Shown here: piece by piece, positions 51,308 to 60,027 of the stretch
How positions within the stretch are numbered: position 1 is the stretch's first letter
Layout of the letters: each line of letters begins with the position of its first letter
NCBI GenBank assembly: GCA_963664035.2
Contig: OY760867.2
Span: 1,488,001 to 1,552,000 of the forward strand
Direction of reading: 5' to 3'
Length of the DNA stretch: 64,000 nucleotides
Source of the DNA: G958296245 sp963664035
GTDB taxonomy: Bacteria > Chloroflexota > Dehalococcoidia > Lucifugimonadales > G958296245
The notes under the pieces: model-generated
Seen by the model: the letters and a program-made list of their open reading frames with translations, nothing else
Told to the model about the DNA's origin: nothing
The model's database searches: none
Program-made: the position numbers and the translations under genes

Positions 51308-52570
51308 CTACCGGTCGGAATGCGAGGGCTGCCTGGCCCCCACGTTCCGCGCGGAGACCTGGAGCACCCTGAGGAAGCCCTCAGCGTCGGCGTGGTCGTA
51401 GGTCCCCATCGCCTCCATCGAGGAGTCGTCCGTGTACAGCGAGTGGGGCATAGCCTCGGGCGTGTCCTCGGCGGAGTCGAAGAAGACGCCGCCCCTGTAC
51501 AGACGCACCGTTACGGCGCCAGTGGCCAGCCGTGTGATCGGCTCCAGCGCCGCGAGCGCCGCGGTCGTCCCGAGGTCGTACCAGTAGCCCTGGTATATCT
51601 GCGTGCTGATGAACGTGGACAGCCTGTCGAGCAATTCCCGCGCCCGCCGGTCCAGGATGAACTGGAGCAGGAACTCGTACGTCCGACCGAGAAGCTCCAT
51701 GCCGGGCGCCTCGTAGATGCCCCGCGACTTGATGCCGACGAAGCGGTTCTCCACAACGTGAGTGCCTATACCGACGCCGTGCCGCCCCGCGAGGCGGTTG
51801 CACCGCTCGAACGCCTCCACGAGGCCGAGCCGCTCCCCGTTCACCGCCACGGGAACGCCCTCCTCCCAGCGCAGGGTGACCACCTCCGGCTGCTCCGGCG
51901 CGTCCCACGCCCACACCCCCATGCCGGGCTCGACGAACGTCGGCGATATCGTCACGTCCTCCAGGTCGCCCGCCTCGTGCGTCAGCCCCAGGAAGTTCGC
52001 GTCCGTCGAGTACCGCGACTCGCGGGCCGGCTTGATCGGCAGCCCGTTCGCCTCGCAGTACTCGATCATCTGCTGCCTGCCCGGGAACTGCGCCACGAAG
52101 TCCGGGTCCCGCCAGGGCGCGTACACGTCCACATCCGGCGCCAGCATGTTCGTGCTGAGCTGGAACCGCACCTGGTCGTTGCCCCGCCCCGTCGCGCCGT
52201 GGAACAGCACGCCGATGCCGCCGGCCTGCAGCCGCGACAGTATCCCGCGCACGGTGACGGGCCGCGCTATGCCGGTCGTGTTCCAGTAGCCGCCCTCGTA
52301 CCGCGCCTGCGCCTGGAGCACCTTCAGCCCCGCCTCCGCCAGCGCGGCCTGGCCGGGCACGATCGCGGCCTCGGCCGCGCCGCAGCCGAGCATCCGGTCC
52401 GTTATGGCGTCGAGGTTCTCCTCGTCCGGCTGTCCAAGGTCGACCGTGAAGGAGTGGACTTCGAAGCCCTTGCCGCGCAGCCAGTGGGTGACGGTGCAGC
52501 TATCGAGCCCGCCCGAGGTGGCGCCGCCAAGGGCAACGACGCCCTTGTCCTGCAGTTCACGCCATCTCAC
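51308..52570 (-). CDS. argG: Argininosuccinate synthase
   Basis: The GTG at 52570 overlaps the argD stop (GTGA) and gives 420 residues starting VRWRELQDKGVVALGGATSGGLDS. The ATP-pyrophosphatase P-loop ATSGGLDS, GATGRGNDQVRFQLS, and SRGIYEAPG are the expected motifs. It joins citrulline and aspartate. The P-loop reads GGATSGGLD where most relatives have YSGGLDTS; the variant resembles the longer type II ArgG group. Confidence 0.92.
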   Translation of the reverse strand: MRWRELQDKGVVALGGATSGGLDSCTVTHWLRGKGFEVHSFTVDLGQPDEENLDAITDRMLGCGAAEAAIVPGQAALAEAGLKVLQAQARYEGGYWNTTGIARPVTVRGILSRLQAGGIGVLFHGATGRGNDQVRFQLSTNMLAPDVDVYAPWRDPDFVAQFPGRQQMIEYCEANGLPIKPARESRYSTDANFLGLTHEAGDLEDVTISPTFVEPGMGVWAWDAPEQPEVVTLRWEEGVPVAVNGERLGLVEAFERCNRLAGRHGVGIGTHVVENRFVGIKSRGIYEAPGMELLGRTYEFLLQFILDRRARELLDRLSTFISTQIYQGYWYDLGTTAALAALEPITRLATGAVTVRLYRGGVFFDSAEDTPEAMPHSLYTDDSSMEAMGTYDHADAEGFLRVLQVSARNVGARQPSHSDR

Positions 52571-53769
52571 TCGGCGGCCCCCTTGGCTGCCTCGGCTATG
52601 CCGGCCTCCAGCCGGTCCATCGCAATCGCGACCTCGTCCTCGGTCACCGTTAGCGGCGGCATGAGCCTGATCGTGGCCGGCCCGGTCGCGTTCAGCAGCA
52701 GCCCCCCCTCGTTGCATGCCGCCAGCACCCCCGCCGAGATCTCCGACGTGAAGTCCACGGCGTGGAGCAGACCCATCCCGCGCACCGCCTTCACCGCGTC
52801 CTGCCTCTCCATGATCCCGGAAAGCCGCTCGCCCAGCGCCGCGCCCATCTTGCGGGCGTTCTCCGGCACGTCGTGCGCTATCATGAACCGCGTCGAGGCG
52901 TTGGCAGCCGCGCACGCCAGCGGGTTGCCCCCGAACGTCGAGCCGTGGTCGCCCGGCTCCAGCACGGCGGCGGCCTCCTTGGTCATGAACGCGCCTATCG
53001 GCACGCCTCCCCCCAGACCCTTGGCCAGCGTCATCACGTCCGGCTCGACGTCGAACTGCTCGTACCCGAACAGCGTCCCCAGCCGTCCCAAACCCGTCTG
53101 CACCTCGTCCAGGACCAGCAGCAGCCCCTTCTCGTCGCACCACTGCCGCACGGCCTTCAGGTAGCCGGGCGGCGGAATGTTGACGCCGCCCTCCCCCTGC
53201 ACCGGCTCCAGCATCACCGCCGCGGTCCGCTCGGTGGTCGCCCCCGTTATCGCGTCCAGGTCGCCGTATGGGACGTGGACGAACCCGACCGGCAGCGGCT
53301 GGAACGGGTCCTCGTCGTGCGGCTTGCCGGTCGCCGACCACGCGGCGAGCGTCCTGCCGTGGAAGGAGTTGCCCGCCGTGATGACCTCGTACGCGCCGTT
53401 GCGGTGCAGCTTGCCGTACTTCCTCGCCAGCTTGACCGCGCCCTCGTTCGCCTCGGCCCCGCTGTTGCAGAAGAAGACCCGGTCCAGGCAGCTGTTCTCC
53501 ACCAGCGCCTCCGCCAACTCTAGCTGGGGCACCGTGTAGAACTGGTTCGAGGTCTGGACCAGCACGCGCGCCTGCTCGGCCACCGCGTCGGCGATGACCG
53601 GGTGCGAGTGGCCCAGGTTGTCGACCGCCCACCCCGCTACGAAGTCCAGGTACTCCTTCCCCGTGTCGTCCCAGACCCGCGTCCCCTCGCCCCGCACCAG
53701 CACCATCGGCTGCCTGCGGAAGCAGGGCATGTAGTACTTGCTTTCGACTTCCCTCCAGTCCCGTGACAT
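52567..53769 (-). CDS. argD: Acetylornithine aminotransferase
   Basis: The 400-residue class-III aminotransferase has GWAVDNLGHSHP, FFCNSGAEANEGAVKLAR, LVLDEVQTGLGRLG and the PLP lysine in MTLAKGLGGGVPIGAF. In arginine synthesis it converts N-acetylglutamate semialdehyde to N-acetylornithine. It overlaps argG by 4 bp. Confidence 0.93.
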   Translation of the reverse strand: MSRDWREVESKYYMPCFRRQPMVLVRGEGTRVWDDTGKEYLDFVAGWAVDNLGHSHPVIADAVAEQARVLVQTSNQFYTVPQLELAEALVENSCLDRVFFCNSGAEANEGAVKLARKYGKLHRNGAYEVITAGNSFHGRTLAAWSATGKPHDEDPFQPLPVGFVHVPYGDLDAITGATTERTAAVMLEPVQGEGGVNIPPPGYLKAVRQWCDEKGLLLVLDEVQTGLGRLGTLFGYEQFDVEPDVMTLAKGLGGGVPIGAFMTKEAAAVLEPGDHGSTFGGNPLACAAANASTRFMIAHDVPENARKMGAALGERLSGIMERQDAVKAVRGMGLLHAVDFTSEISAGVLAACNEGGLLLNATGPATIRLMPPLTVTEDEVAIAMDRLEAGIAEAAKGAAE

Positions 53770-53770
53770 G

Positions 53771-56569
53771 CTACTGGTCTCCTCCCGCTATCTTCCTGAG
53801 CTCGTTCAGGGCCTTCTCAAGCTCCTCTACGCCGCGCTTCAGGTCCTCCAGCGACTCGACCGCCGACTCGATCCCCTGCTGGAGCGGCTCCGACGTCGGG
53901 CCGGCCTCTCTTGGGGTTTCCGCAACCCCGTCCGTGGTCGGCGCGGCTTCGGGAACGAAGCCCGTCAGCGCGTCTATCGCCTCCAGCACCGAGTCCCTCA
54001 TCACCACCCGCTCCTGGCTCGCCAGGATCACCTTCTTTAGCTCCGGGAACTCGACCCCCTCCGCCTGCAGGTAGACCGGCTCGGCGTACAGCAGGCTGAA
54101 CTGGTCCTGGGTCGAAAGCGGCAGCACGAGCAGGTTGCCCCTTATGCAGTCCGAGCCCTCCTGGCACAACAGCGTCAGCTCGGGCGATATGTCCTTGTCG
54201 TTGTCGATCTTCGCCTCGATCTGTATCGGGCTGTCCAGCTGCCGGTCCTTCGGGAACGCCAGCGAGATCAGCTCGCCGTAGTTCTCCCCGTCGTTGCGCG
54301 CCGCGAGCCATCCGGCGAGGATGGGCGGCTCGTTCCTGGTGTAGGGCAGCAGCAGGATGAACTCGGCCTTCTCCTCCTCGGGGAGCTTCAATATGGCGTA
54401 GTACGGCTGCACCGGCAGCAGGTCGCCGCCCTGTCCGAACTTCTCGTCCGGGATGGCCCACAGGTCCTCCAGGTTGTAGAAGTCCACCGGCTTGGTCATG
54501 TGGTACTTCAGGTACTTGGTGGCCTGGAACCGGAACAGGTCCTGCGGGTAGCGCACGTGGGACTGTAAGGACTCCGGCATCTCGGACCTGGGCGTGAACA
54601 GCCTCGGGAAGATGCTCTCGTACGTCCTAATCATCGGGTCGCTCGGGTCCCACACGTAGAAGCGCAGCGAGCCGTTGTAGGCGTCCAGCACCACCTTCAC
54701 GCTGTTGCGAATGTAGTTGAACGGCTCCTCGTCCGGCTCCGAGTACGGATAGCGGTCGCTTGTCGTATAGGCGTCCTGTACCCAGAAGAGCTGGCCGTCC
54801 GCCGCCACCAGGTACGGGTCGTTGTCGAGCAGCAGGAACGGCGCCACCGTCGATATCCGCTCCTGGATCTCCCGGCGGTACTGGATGCGGCTCTCCGACG
54901 TGATCTCCCCGGTGATCAGGATGTTGATGTCCGCTAGCTGCCAGGCGTACGCGACCCTCCTGATGAACGACCCGATGGCCACCCCGCCCTCGCCGTCGTA
55001 CCTGTTGCTGCGCAGCTCTCCCCCTTCGGCCTGGAAGTCGAGCTCCTCCGTCTTCGTGTCCACGATGACGTAGTCCGTCGTCTTCTCGCCGTAGTAGATG
55101 CGCGGGTTGGTGACGGTGTCCACGGCCCCGTCGCCGGCTCCCTCCCTCCGGATGCTGATCACCCCGTCCGGCGGTATGTCCTTGGCGAAGAACTGCGGCC
55201 GGCCCTCCGGCGTGAACTCCGTGACAGGGCTCATGGCCAGCCCGAACCCGTGCGTATAGCGCAGCCTCGTGTTGATCCACGTCTGCGCCTCGGCGTTCAG
55301 CTTCTCGTGCGCCACCTCCCTGGCCGCCAGCATCACCTGCCGGTACTCGCCGCCGACCGTGTACCGGTCCACGTCCGCGTCCTCGAAGTCGTAGTACGGC
55401 CTGATGAGCTGGATCTGCCGGTACACCCGCGCCAGGGGGCCGTGGTCCCACAGCCGTATATTGTCTATCGTCTCCTGGTTCTGGCGCACGAGGTCCGCGG
55501 TGGGAAAGGAGTTCACCGGGTACGACTCCTCCGCAATGTCTCCCAGCCCGAAACCCGCCCGCGTGAACTCTATGCTGCGGGAGATGTACGGCTCCTCGCG
55601 CGCGAACTCGTTGGGCCGCACCGTCAACCGCTGCATGGTGGACGGCCAGGCCGTGCCGAGCAGGAACGCCGCCGCCGCCCACAGCACAACCCCGCCCACG
55701 AGCAGGCGGACCCCTCGCATGTACGCGTTCACGAGTATGAGCACGCCCGAAGCCGCGGCGATGACCGTCAGGATCGTCAGGGCCGGCCTGCGGGCGTTCA
55801 GGTCGGCGTAGGCCGCGCCGAAAACGGCGCCCTCGTCCGACAGCAGCAGCGCCCAGCGGTCCAGCCAGTGCCCGAAGCCGAGCGTGAACATGATGAACGC
55901 CGCGATGATCGACACGTGGATCTTGAAGGCCGGCGTAATGGTGAAGCCGGCCCCGCGTAAGCTGAAGTTGACGAAGTAGTAGCCCAGGCTCGCCAGCAGC
56001 ACCGCTATGCCCGCGCCAAGCAGCCAGCCCTGCGCGAAGTCGTACACCGGCAGCGTGAACACGTAGAAGGAGACGTCGTTGCCGTACACCGGGTCCGTGA
56101 TGTCGAATGGGGCCGCGTTCGCCAGCCTCAGGAACGCCTCCCACTGCGCCGCCGCGAGCGAGCCGAAGACCAGGCTCAGCACGAGCACGGCCGCCACGCC
56201 GCCCCAGATCGTCAGCTTCCGCAGGAAGTCGCGGGTTGCCGCCGGCAGCGCCTGCTCGTCGGGCCCCTGCGAGAGCCTGTAGGCGAAGTAGAGGCTGATG
56301 CTCGCGGGTATTGCGAAGATCACGGCCCCCGCCGCGAACAGCGCGATCCGCGTGTACACCACCTTCAGGAAGATGCTCCTGAAGCCAAGCTGCTCGAACC
56401 ACAGGAGGTCGGTGTAAACGCCCCTGAGGAACGAGACCGCCAGGAAAAGGAGCACCACCGCCGCCGCGACGAATATCCACCTGAACCTTCGGCCCGTCAT
56501 GGACGGCAGAGCCGCGCCGAAGTCTAAAGAGAAGTCCGGTCCCTGTTGTTGCTGGAAGTACTTTGCCAT
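53771..56569 (-). CDS. UPF0182 family large membrane protein
   Basis: The 932-residue protein has seven hydrophobic helices in the first 320 residues (starting FRWIFVAAAVVLLFLAVSFL). A large outside region follows with PYISRSIEFTRAGFGL, DVDRYTVGG, RYTHGFGLAMSPV and YYGEKTTDYVIVDT, all standard in UPF0182/COG1615. The last 50 residues form a coiled coil. The family is typical of Actinobacteria, Cyanobacteria and Chloroflexota, and its role is not known. It is wedged between argB and argD with 1-4 bp spacing, which suggests cotranscription. Confidence 0.9.
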   Translation of the reverse strand: MAKYFQQQQGPDFSLDFGAALPSMTGRRFRWIFVAAAVVLLFLAVSFLRGVYTDLLWFEQLGFRSIFLKVVYTRIALFAAGAVIFAIPASISLYFAYRLSQGPDEQALPAATRDFLRKLTIWGGVAAVLVLSLVFGSLAAAQWEAFLRLANAAPFDITDPVYGNDVSFYVFTLPVYDFAQGWLLGAGIAVLLASLGYYFVNFSLRGAGFTITPAFKIHVSIIAAFIMFTLGFGHWLDRWALLLSDEGAVFGAAYADLNARRPALTILTVIAAASGVLILVNAYMRGVRLLVGGVVLWAAAAFLLGTAWPSTMQRLTVRPNEFAREEPYISRSIEFTRAGFGLGDIAEESYPVNSFPTADLVRQNQETIDNIRLWDHGPLARVYRQIQLIRPYYDFEDADVDRYTVGGEYRQVMLAAREVAHEKLNAEAQTWINTRLRYTHGFGLAMSPVTEFTPEGRPQFFAKDIPPDGVISIRREGAGDGAVDTVTNPRIYYGEKTTDYVIVDTKTEELDFQAEGGELRSNRYDGEGGVAIGSFIRRVAYAWQLADINILITGEITSESRIQYRREIQERISTVAPFLLLDNDPYLVAADGQLFWVQDAYTTSDRYPYSEPDEEPFNYIRNSVKVVLDAYNGSLRFYVWDPSDPMIRTYESIFPRLFTPRSEMPESLQSHVRYPQDLFRFQATKYLKYHMTKPVDFYNLEDLWAIPDEKFGQGGDLLPVQPYYAILKLPEEEKAEFILLLPYTRNEPPILAGWLAARNDGENYGELISLAFPKDRQLDSPIQIEAKIDNDKDISPELTLLCQEGSDCIRGNLLVLPLSTQDQFSLLYAEPVYLQAEGVEFPELKKVILASQERVVMRDSVLEAIDALTGFVPEAAPTTDGVAETPREAGPTSEPLQQGIESAVESLEDLKRGVEELEKALNELRKIAGGDQ

Positions 56570-56573
56570 CGAA

Positions 56574-57374
56574 TCAGCCTACCCTCGTGCCCATCGGCTC
56601 GCCTGCAAGAATGTCTCTCAATGCGTGGGAGCGCCGCCCGTCGACGATGCGCGCCTCCCCCACCCGCTCCAACGCGGTCAGGCAGGCGCCTATCTTCGGC
56701 GCCATGCCCCCGTCGACCACCCGGGACCGCACCAGTTCCTCCGCCTGCCGCCGGGTCAGCCGGGGGATCACCCGCCTCGACGTGTCCTGGACTCCGCCCA
56801 CGTCGGTCATCAGTATAAGCCTCTCCGCCGACAGCGCCGACGCTATCACCCCGGCCGCCGTGTCCGCGTTGAGGTTGAACAGCGAGTCGTCCCCCGGAGA
56901 CGCCGACCCCGCCACCGAGGCTATGACCGGAATGTACCCGGCGCCCGCCACCGCCTCTATCGGCCCCGTGTCCACCTCCACCACCCGGCCAACCCTGCCC
57001 AGCTCCGGGTCGTCCTGCTCGGCCTTGATCAGCCCTCCGTCCGCCCCCGACAGCCCTATGGCCCTGCCTCCCATCGCCTGCACAGCCGCGACCAGCCCCT
57101 TGTTCACCAGCCCCGTCAGCACGGCCACCACGATCTCCAGGCTGGGCTCGTCGGTAACCCGCAGCCCGCGTACGAACCTGGGGCGCACCCCCTGCCTCTC
57201 CATCCACCTGCTCACGACCTTGCCGCCCCCGTGTACCACCACGGGCCGCGCGCCCTCGCGCTGCATGGCGACCAAATCCTCCAGGGTAGTGTCATGCTCC
57301 CCGAGCGTGCTGCCCCCTATCTTTACGAGAATCGCCCCATCTGCCGCGGGCTCCTTGCCTGGGCTTGTCTCCAT
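56574..57374 (-). CDS. argB: Acetylglutamate kinase
   Basis: I chose the ATG at 57374 (METSPGKEPAADGAILVKIGG), which matches the family N-terminus; in-frame ATGs upstream (to 57467) lie within a duplicated repeat. Motifs are VKIGGSTLG, VVVHGGGK, GLSGADGGL, NLNADTAAG and MTDVGGVQD. It phosphorylates N-acetylglutamate. LysZ is the alternative, but argJ and argD adjacency favours ArgB. Confidence 0.9.
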   Translation of the reverse strand: METSPGKEPAADGAILVKIGGSTLGEHDTTLEDLVAMQREGARPVVVHGGGKVVSRWMERQGVRPRFVRGLRVTDEPSLEIVVAVLTGLVNKGLVAAVQAMGGRAIGLSGADGGLIKAEQDDPELGRVGRVVEVDTGPIEAVAGAGYIPVIASVAGSASPGDDSLFNLNADTAAGVIASALSAERLILMTDVGGVQDTSRRVIPRLTRRQAEELVRSRVVDGGMAPKIGACLTALERVGEARIVDGRRSHALRDILAGEPMGTRVG

Positions 57375-57507
57375 TTCAATGCGCCGTGCGCCGCCTTCGC
57401 TCCCCGCGCGCCGGACTTCCGCGTTCATACTATCCCATTCGCCCCGATCCATCCCGCCGTTCGTCATTCGTAATCATTCGTAGGGGCGGGTTTCAAACCC
57501 GCCCTCC
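57340..57507. repeat. About 170-bp tandem duplication, copy 1, containing palindrome
   Basis: This segment covers the first codons and upstream region of argB and ends in a GGGCGGGTTT/AAACCCGCCC palindrome (57484-57504). It recurs 171 bp further on (57511-57678) with few mismatches. Confidence 0.85.
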
Positions 57508-57510
57508 CCG

Positions 57511-57678
57511 TCTGCCGCCGACTCCTTGCCTGGGCTTGTCTCCATTTCAATGAGCCGCGCCCCCCCTTCGCTCTCCGCGCGCCGGACTTCCGCGTTCATA
57601 CTATCCCATTCGCCCCGATCCATCCCGCCGTTCGTCATTCGTAATCATTCGTAGGGGCGGGTTTCAAACCCGCCCTCT
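57511..57678. repeat. About 170-bp tandem duplication, copy 2, containing palindrome
   Basis: Second copy, with the palindrome at 57655-57675. Duplication has placed a non-functional copy of the argB start between argB and argJ. Confidence 0.85.
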
Positions 57679-57700
57679 CCGGCCGCCCGTCTCCATCGCC

Positions 57701-58909
57701 TCACGTGCTGTAGGCGGAATTGAAGACCACGTACTCCTCCGTCAGGTCGCAGCCCCACGCCGTCGCGCTGTGCCCCCCCTCGTGCAGGTCCACCCGGAAG
57801 CACACCTCGTCCCCGCTCATCGAGCTTATCACCGCCTCCTTCAGGAACGAAAACGCCCGCCCCTCGTGGACGATGTGTATGTCGTTGATGAACAGGTCCA
57901 CCTTCGACTCCGACATCTCCACGCGGCTCTTGCCCAGCGCCGCCATCACCCGGCCCCAGTTCGGGTCGCGCCCGTGTACCATCGTCTTGACCAGCAGCGA
58001 CCCCGCGATCTCCTTGGACGCCGCCCTGGCGTCCTCGCGCGTTGCCGCCCCCTCCACGACGACCTCTATCAGCCTCCGCGCCCCCTCGCCGTCCCGCACC
58101 ATCTCCTTCGCAAGCGCGGTGCAGACGTACGTCAACGCCTCCTGGAAGGCCCGCGCGTCCTCCGTGCCCTCCCTGATCTCCTCCGCGCCCGCCGCGCCGT
58201 TGGCGAACGCCAGCACCGTGTCGTTCGTGCTCGTGTCGCCGTCCACGTCGATCATGTTGAACGACGCGTCCACCGCCTCCCGCAGCGCCCGCCGCAGGAA
58301 CGGCGCCTCGACCTCCGCGTCCGTCGCGATGAAGGCCAGCATCGTCGCCATGTCGGGGTGGATCATCCCCACCCCCTTGGCCGCGCCCCCGACCGTCACG
58401 CGACGGCCCGACGCCTCCACCGTAACCGCAAGCTCCTTCGCCCGCGTGTCCGTGGTCATGATCGCCCGCGCGAACTCGTTGCCGCCCTGCCTGCTCAGCC
58501 GCACGTTCCCGACGTTCTGCCTGACCAGCGCCATCGGAAGCTCCACCCCGATCAGCCCCGTGCTGCACACGAGCGTCTCCTCCGCGGATACGCCCGCGTG
58601 AGCCGCTGCCAGCGCCGCCATCTCCTCGGCGTCCCGCAGCCCCTGCTCGCCCACGCAGCAGTTGGCGCAGCCGCTGTTGGCGACCACCGCCCGGGCGCGC
58701 CCGTCCGCGACCCGTGCCCTGCTCAGCGTCACCGAAGGCGACAGCACGCTGCCCCTGGCGAACGTGCCCGCCGCGCTCGCCGGGCGCTCCGACTTCAGTA
58801 TGCCCAGGTCCAGCACGCCCTCGGAGGCCGTCTTCAGCCCAGCGTACGTGCCGCCCGCCGCGAACCCCTTCGCCGAAGCAACGTCCCCGCCCCTAACAAG
58901 CTCTATCAT
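57701..58909 (-). CDS. argJ: Bifunctional ornithine acetyltransferase / N-acetylglutamate synthase
   Basis: The 402-residue precursor has KGFAAGGTYAGLK, ANSGCANCCVGEQG, CSTGLIGVELPM and the self-cleavage site KGVGMIHPDMATMLAFI, in which the Thr of ATML is the nucleophile. Cleavage yields alpha and beta chains. It recycles the acetyl group from N-acetylornithine to glutamate. It is the first gene of the arginine cluster as read on the minus strand, 190-330 bp upstream of argB. Confidence 0.93.
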   Translation of the reverse strand: MIELVRGGDVASAKGFAAGGTYAGLKTASEGVLDLGILKSERPASAAGTFARGSVLSPSVTLSRARVADGRARAVVANSGCANCCVGEQGLRDAEEMAALAAAHAGVSAEETLVCSTGLIGVELPMALVRQNVGNVRLSRQGGNEFARAIMTTDTRAKELAVTVEASGRRVTVGGAAKGVGMIHPDMATMLAFIATDAEVEAPFLRRALREAVDASFNMIDVDGDTSTNDTVLAFANGAAGAEEIREGTEDARAFQEALTYVCTALAKEMVRDGEGARRLIEVVVEGAATREDARAASKEIAGSLLVKTMVHGRDPNWGRVMAALGKSRVEMSESKVDLFINDIHIVHEGRAFSFLKEAVISSMSGDEVCFRVDLHEGGHSATAWGCDLTEEYVVFNSAYST

Positions 58910-58989
58910 CTACATCTCCGGCCCGTGCAGTCGTGCCAAGTCCAACACTTCTTTTACCTTGTCAGGCCAAGCAATGATGCTCTGGAGCC

Positions 58990-59229
58990 CTAGTTCAAGA
59001 ATAGGCGAGCTACGATACTGGCTGCAATCGCTATTACGGTTACTACCGTAAGGCCAATGCCAACCCACCACCGAAAGCTCGTTACCAAGTCCTTGTGCTT
59101 ATCGTCCACGTAGTCCCGCAAGCGTATCTCAAGCCGGCCCAGGTCGTCCTTGGTAGCATAGTACCTAAGCTCGGCCCAAGTGCCCCCACGACCATCCTCA
59201 GGAGCTCTCGGCTCTTCTGGCTGATTCAA
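58990..59229 (-). CDS. Small membrane protein, unknown
   Basis: The 79-residue product has a charged N-terminal helix (LGRLEIRLRDYVDDKHKDL) and a single C-terminal membrane segment (WWVGIGLTVVTVIAIAASIVA). This layout resembles small coiled-coil/TM proteins found beside antitoxin-like genes. It overlaps the preceding gene's 3' end by 32 bp. Confidence 0.5.
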   Translation of the reverse strand: MNQPEEPRAPEDGRGGTWAELRYYATKDDLGRLEIRLRDYVDDKHKDLVTSFRWWVGIGLTVVTVIAIAASIVARLFLN

Positions 59230-59428
59230 TGTGGTCCCCCAAGGCCTCAGCTATCCACTCAGCCGTCTCGAGTGTAACCAGGACGGCATACTCTCCAAAA
59301 TCGAGCATAATCCCTTGACCCTTACCGTCAGGGCGCTCCTCGAAGACAATCTGGGGCATACTGGGCTGTAGCTCTTTGAAGAGGCGTCCGTCCCGACGCT
59401 CTATGACCTTCTCCCCTGCAAGTGTCAT
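59198..59428 (-). CDS. Small soluble protein, unknown
   Basis: The 76-residue product contains FEERPDGKGQGIMLDFGEYA and VLVTLETAEWIAEALGDHI and has no signal or membrane segment. Similar short proteins accompany toxin-like or membrane partners, but I cannot name the family. It overlaps the small membrane protein gene. Confidence 0.45.
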   Translation of the reverse strand: MTLAGEKVIERRDGRLFKELQPSMPQIVFEERPDGKGQGIMLDFGEYAVLVTLETAEWIAEALGDHIESARRAESS

Positions 59429-59495
59429 GTCTCCAAACCTCCCTGCCTCCCCTTGGGTATACTACGGAATGGCCTATGGGTCAAGCATACCCTAC

Positions 59496-59640
59496 TTGCC
59501 CAAATCCCCCCACCTCCAGGTTCAGCGCCATATCTATCGGCCATCACCCCGGGCCATCACCCCGTAGGGGCTGGTTTGAAACCAGCCCTCCCCCTTGCCG
59601 TAGAGCGTCACCGCCATTTAGGTGGGGGATTTTGGCCTAC
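59496..59640. mobile_element. MITE-like repeat unit 1
   Basis: The 145-bp unit has terminal inverted repeats (CCCAAATCCCCCCACCT at the left, AGGTGGGGGATTTTGG at the right) and an internal palindrome GGGCTGGTTT/AAACCAGCCC at 59568-59588. A 13-bp piece (GGCCATCACCCCG) is doubled in this copy only. No coding capacity. Confidence 0.7.
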
Positions 59641-59768
59641 TTGCCCAAATCTCCCACCTCCAGGTTCAGCGCCATATCTATCGGCCATCACCCCGTAGGG
59701 GCTGGTTTGAAACCAGCCCTCCCCCTTGCCGTAGAGCGTCACCGCCATTTAGGTGGGGGATTTGGGAC
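59641..59768. mobile_element. MITE-like repeat unit 2
   Basis: A 128-bp unit with the same terminal inverted repeats and palindrome (59699-59719), directly abutting unit 1. Confidence 0.7.
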
Positions 59769-59897
59769 TTGCCCAAATCCCCCCACCTCCAGGTTCAGCG
59801 CCATATCTATCGGCCATCACCCCGTAGGGGCTGGTTTGAAACCAGCCCTCCCCCTTGCCGTAGAGCGTCACCGCCATTTAGGTGGGGATTTGGACTT
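59769..59897. mobile_element. MITE-like repeat unit 3
   Basis: A 129-bp unit with the palindrome at 59828-59848. Units 1-3 are in the same orientation. The stretch 59429-60027 holds these units and one copy of a 28-bp direct repeat and otherwise nothing recognisable. Confidence 0.7.
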
Positions 59898-59937
59898 GGA
59901 ATCCCCCGCCACCTCTTGACCCTGCACGAACGCACGT

Positions 59938-59965
59938 CATAGCTGAAAGTGACAGGACGTTACAG
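59938..59965 (+). repeat. 28-bp direct repeat, left copy
   Basis: This segment (core GAAAGTGACAGGA) recurs at 60777-60804 with one mismatch. The two copies bracket about 840 bp containing the HEPN/PaREP1-like gene. Confidence 0.8.
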
Positions 59966-60027
59966 AATCACCTAACCCCTGGCAAGGTTCAGCGGACTAG
60001 ATGGCGCTGCCACTCGGCCCGATTGCC

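Noticed and set aside
52571..53632. Apparent N-terminal extension of argG over the argD region
   Set aside because: The extension is an Arg/Gly-rich out-of-frame reading of argD. ArgG homologues begin at VRWRELQDKGV, and a GTG with GTGA overlap is present there.
59496..59897. CRISPR array
   Set aside because: Only three units of 128-145 bp, directly abutting, with inverted ends and no spacer pattern; MITE-like units explain it better.
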